Shown here: piece by piece, positions 62,862 through 64,000 of the stretch | Position numbering within the stretch: position 1 is the stretch's first letter | Layout: each line of letters begins with the position of its first letter | Source of the DNA: Polynucleobacter nymphae | Lineage (GTDB): Bacteria; Pseudomonadota; Gammaproteobacteria; Burkholderiales; Burkholderiaceae | Reading direction: 5' to 3' | Assembly: GCF_018882155.1 (NCBI RefSeq) | Contig: NZ_JACVPA010000001.1 | Location: 620,001 to 684,000 of the forward strand | Length of the DNA stretch: 64,000 bases | The notes under the pieces: model-generated | Told to the model about the DNA's origin: nothing | The model's input: only the letters and a program-made list of their open reading frames with translations | The model's database searches: none | Made by a program: the position numbers and the translations under genes

Positions 62862-63401
62862 CTAGTTTTTAGGGCCATCCACTGCCTGTAAGAAGCCCTT
62901 CAGATACTGGGCTGGCAAAAACAAATCGCTACTGACCCCAGTCTTTGAAGAAATCGTGACTTGGAATCCCTTATCTGTTTGCTCCCGCAAAAAAGCATCG
63001 GTCACCTGAATTGACATTAATTCTTTAAAAACGCATCCCCTAGCCTCACAGATCCCAGCTTCTCGGGACACCACTTTGAAAGTGCTTGCAGGTTTATTCA
63101 GCAAGTTAGCAGATTCGTAGTAACGCCATGGAGAGAAATAAGTCAGCAAAACAAGGAGTTCATATGTTTTAGCACCCTGCTTCGATTGCTCTGCTCTCAG
63201 ACTAAACATTTCAAATGTATTAGTAGCATCCATTGTGTTGATAGGAGGCCCTTGATATGTTTTTCCACCAGTGCTTGGATTTGAGCTAACGATGGTAGAT
63301 TGATAAACATCATTTATCTCCCAGGCACTAACGACTTTATCGTTACCTCTGCACGCTATTAAACCAAGACTAACTATGAGTAAAAAAATTATTCTGTACA
63401 T
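62862..63401 (-). CDS. Lipoprotein, unknown function
   Basis: A 179-aa protein with a lipobox (LGLIAC, Cys17). Its body has few marks; two Cys (GICEARGCVF) may pair. It lies outside the right end of island 2, so it is part of the core chromosome. No family recognised. Confidence 0.65.
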   Translation of the reverse strand: MYRIIFLLIVSLGLIACRGNDKVVSAWEINDVYQSTIVSSNPSTGGKTYQGPPINTMDATNTFEMFSLRAEQSKQGAKTYELLVLLTYFSPWRYYESANLLNKPASTFKVVSREAGICEARGCVFKELMSIQVTDAFLREQTDKGFQVTISSKTGVSSDLFLPAQYLKGFLQAVDGPKN

Positions 63402-63509
63402 ATCTAAATCCCCTTAAGTCTGCAAATCATACATCGACCAACTAAAGAGGGATTTATTGCCGCTAGATACACTAGCGATAAGCATTTCCATTTTTAGCTT
63501 CGCTCTATA

Positions 63510-64000
63510 TTACTCTTTGACATTCCGGTGCCAAAGATGCTTTATATCACGTCGCCAAAATTGTGTCGAAGACTTAGTGTTATTTTTAAATGTCCAGATT
63601 TGTGCGCCGGTAATAGGGGTTTGATAAAAAGGAATATTTAAATCTCGATAGCGTGCGCTAACAGTGGGGTGTGGATGGCCATAGCGATTACGATAACCAT
63701 TTTGTGCAAAAGCTTGATCAGGCTCTAAATTTTTGAGTAAGTCGAAGGATGAGGATGTTTTACTTCCATGGTGTGGCGCCATGAAGATGAGTTGCCTATT
63801 ACCAATCTCTTCTAATATCGCTGGATTGAGCCGCTCCACCATCTCAGCCTCACCCTGCTTTTCTACATCACCGGTTAACCAGAAGGAAGCATTCTGGTTG
63901 CGAACCTCAAGCACGCAACTCATTTCATTGGGCTTCCTAGAATATTGCTCTTCAAAAAGTGTGTCTTCATTTGGGTGCCATACTATAAATTCAACGCCAT
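63510..64000 (-). CDS. comEC: ComEC/Rec2 competence protein, C-terminal part
   Basis: The open frame continues past the right window edge; an internal ATG at 63923 is not the start. What is seen is the C-terminal metallo-beta-lactamase-like domain: GVEFIVWHPNED, SFWLTGDVEKQGEAEM, and MAPHHGSKTSSS. ComEC is the inner-membrane channel that takes up single-stranded DNA in natural transformation, which would help an organism acquire islands. The N-terminal membrane part lies outside the window. Confidence 0.85.
   Translation of the reverse strand, partial: GVEFIVWHPNEDTLFEEQYSRKPNEMSCVLEVRNQNASFWLTGDVEKQGEAEMVERLNPAILEEIGNRQLIFMAPHHGSKTSSSFDLLKNLEPDQAFAQNGYRNRYGHPHPTVSARYRDLNIPFYQTPITGAQIWTFKNNTKSSTQFWRRDIKHLWHRNVKE

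Overview
The window reads as a chromosome segment of a Betaproteobacterium, most likely Polynucleobacter (Burkholderiaceae). I infer this from gene content and order (ratA-rnfH-guaB-guaA beside smpB; ppsA divergent from ppsR; rpsB-tsf-pyrH-frr-uppS-cdsA-dxr-rseP-bamA-skp-lpxD-fabZ-lpxA-lpxB-rnhB; smc-zipA-ligA; dapD-dapE; map-glnD) and from the style of the proteins. No database search was possible. The housekeeping core (9.2-53.9 kb) is gene-dense and of ordinary composition. It is flanked by two AT-rich integrated elements. Layout: 1-556 holds part of a DUF455 ferritin-like gene. 582-9176 is genomic island 1, inserted in the 3' end of guaA. It is bounded by a 17-bp direct repeat that encodes the last GuaA residues, and each end carries a pair of 11-bp candidate integrase arm sites. 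It holds a 419-aa integrase next to guaA, a one-domain 191-aa tyrosine recombinase, the 3' remnant of a second one-domain recombinase, a SAM methyltransferase, a divergent MvaI/BcnI-like restriction-modification pair, a DUF3147 membrane protein, a small candidate HUH Rep-like protein, a probable DUF6641 protein, a proline-rich protein and two unknowns. 9.2-53.7 kb covers purine synthesis (guaA, guaB), trans-translation (smpB), PEP synthase with its regulator, and one long leftward block for translation, isoprenoid, lipid A and outer-membrane biogenesis (rpsB to rnhB and an rRNA/tRNA methyltransferase). It continues with map-glnD, a NUDIX hydrolase, glyoxylate carboligase with a divergent LysR regulator, a leftward smc-zipA-ligA-aldolase-tautomerase operon, rightward dapD-dapE-prmB, then radA, a secreted coiled-coil protein and kup. 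53.8-62.8 kb is genomic island 2 in the initiator tRNA-fMet gene, bounded by a 46-bp direct repeat of the tRNA 3' half. It has a P4-type integrase, a small HTH (excisionase-like) protein, a DUF3987 replication-type protein beside a phased 9-bp iteron-like array, small unknown genes including a 101-nt overlapping pair, and four secreted or lipoprotein genes as cargo. 62.8-64.0 kb returns to the core: a lipoprotein and the C-terminal part of ComEC. The most unusual signals are: two places in island 1 where a cargo gene ends exactly on the stop codon of a one-domain recombinase; arm-site pairs repeated at both ends of both islands; the iteron-like array in island 2 with two extra copies inside the adjacent DUF3987 gene; and a 14-bp perfect inverted repeat that would bury the ribosome binding site of the proline-rich island 1 gene.
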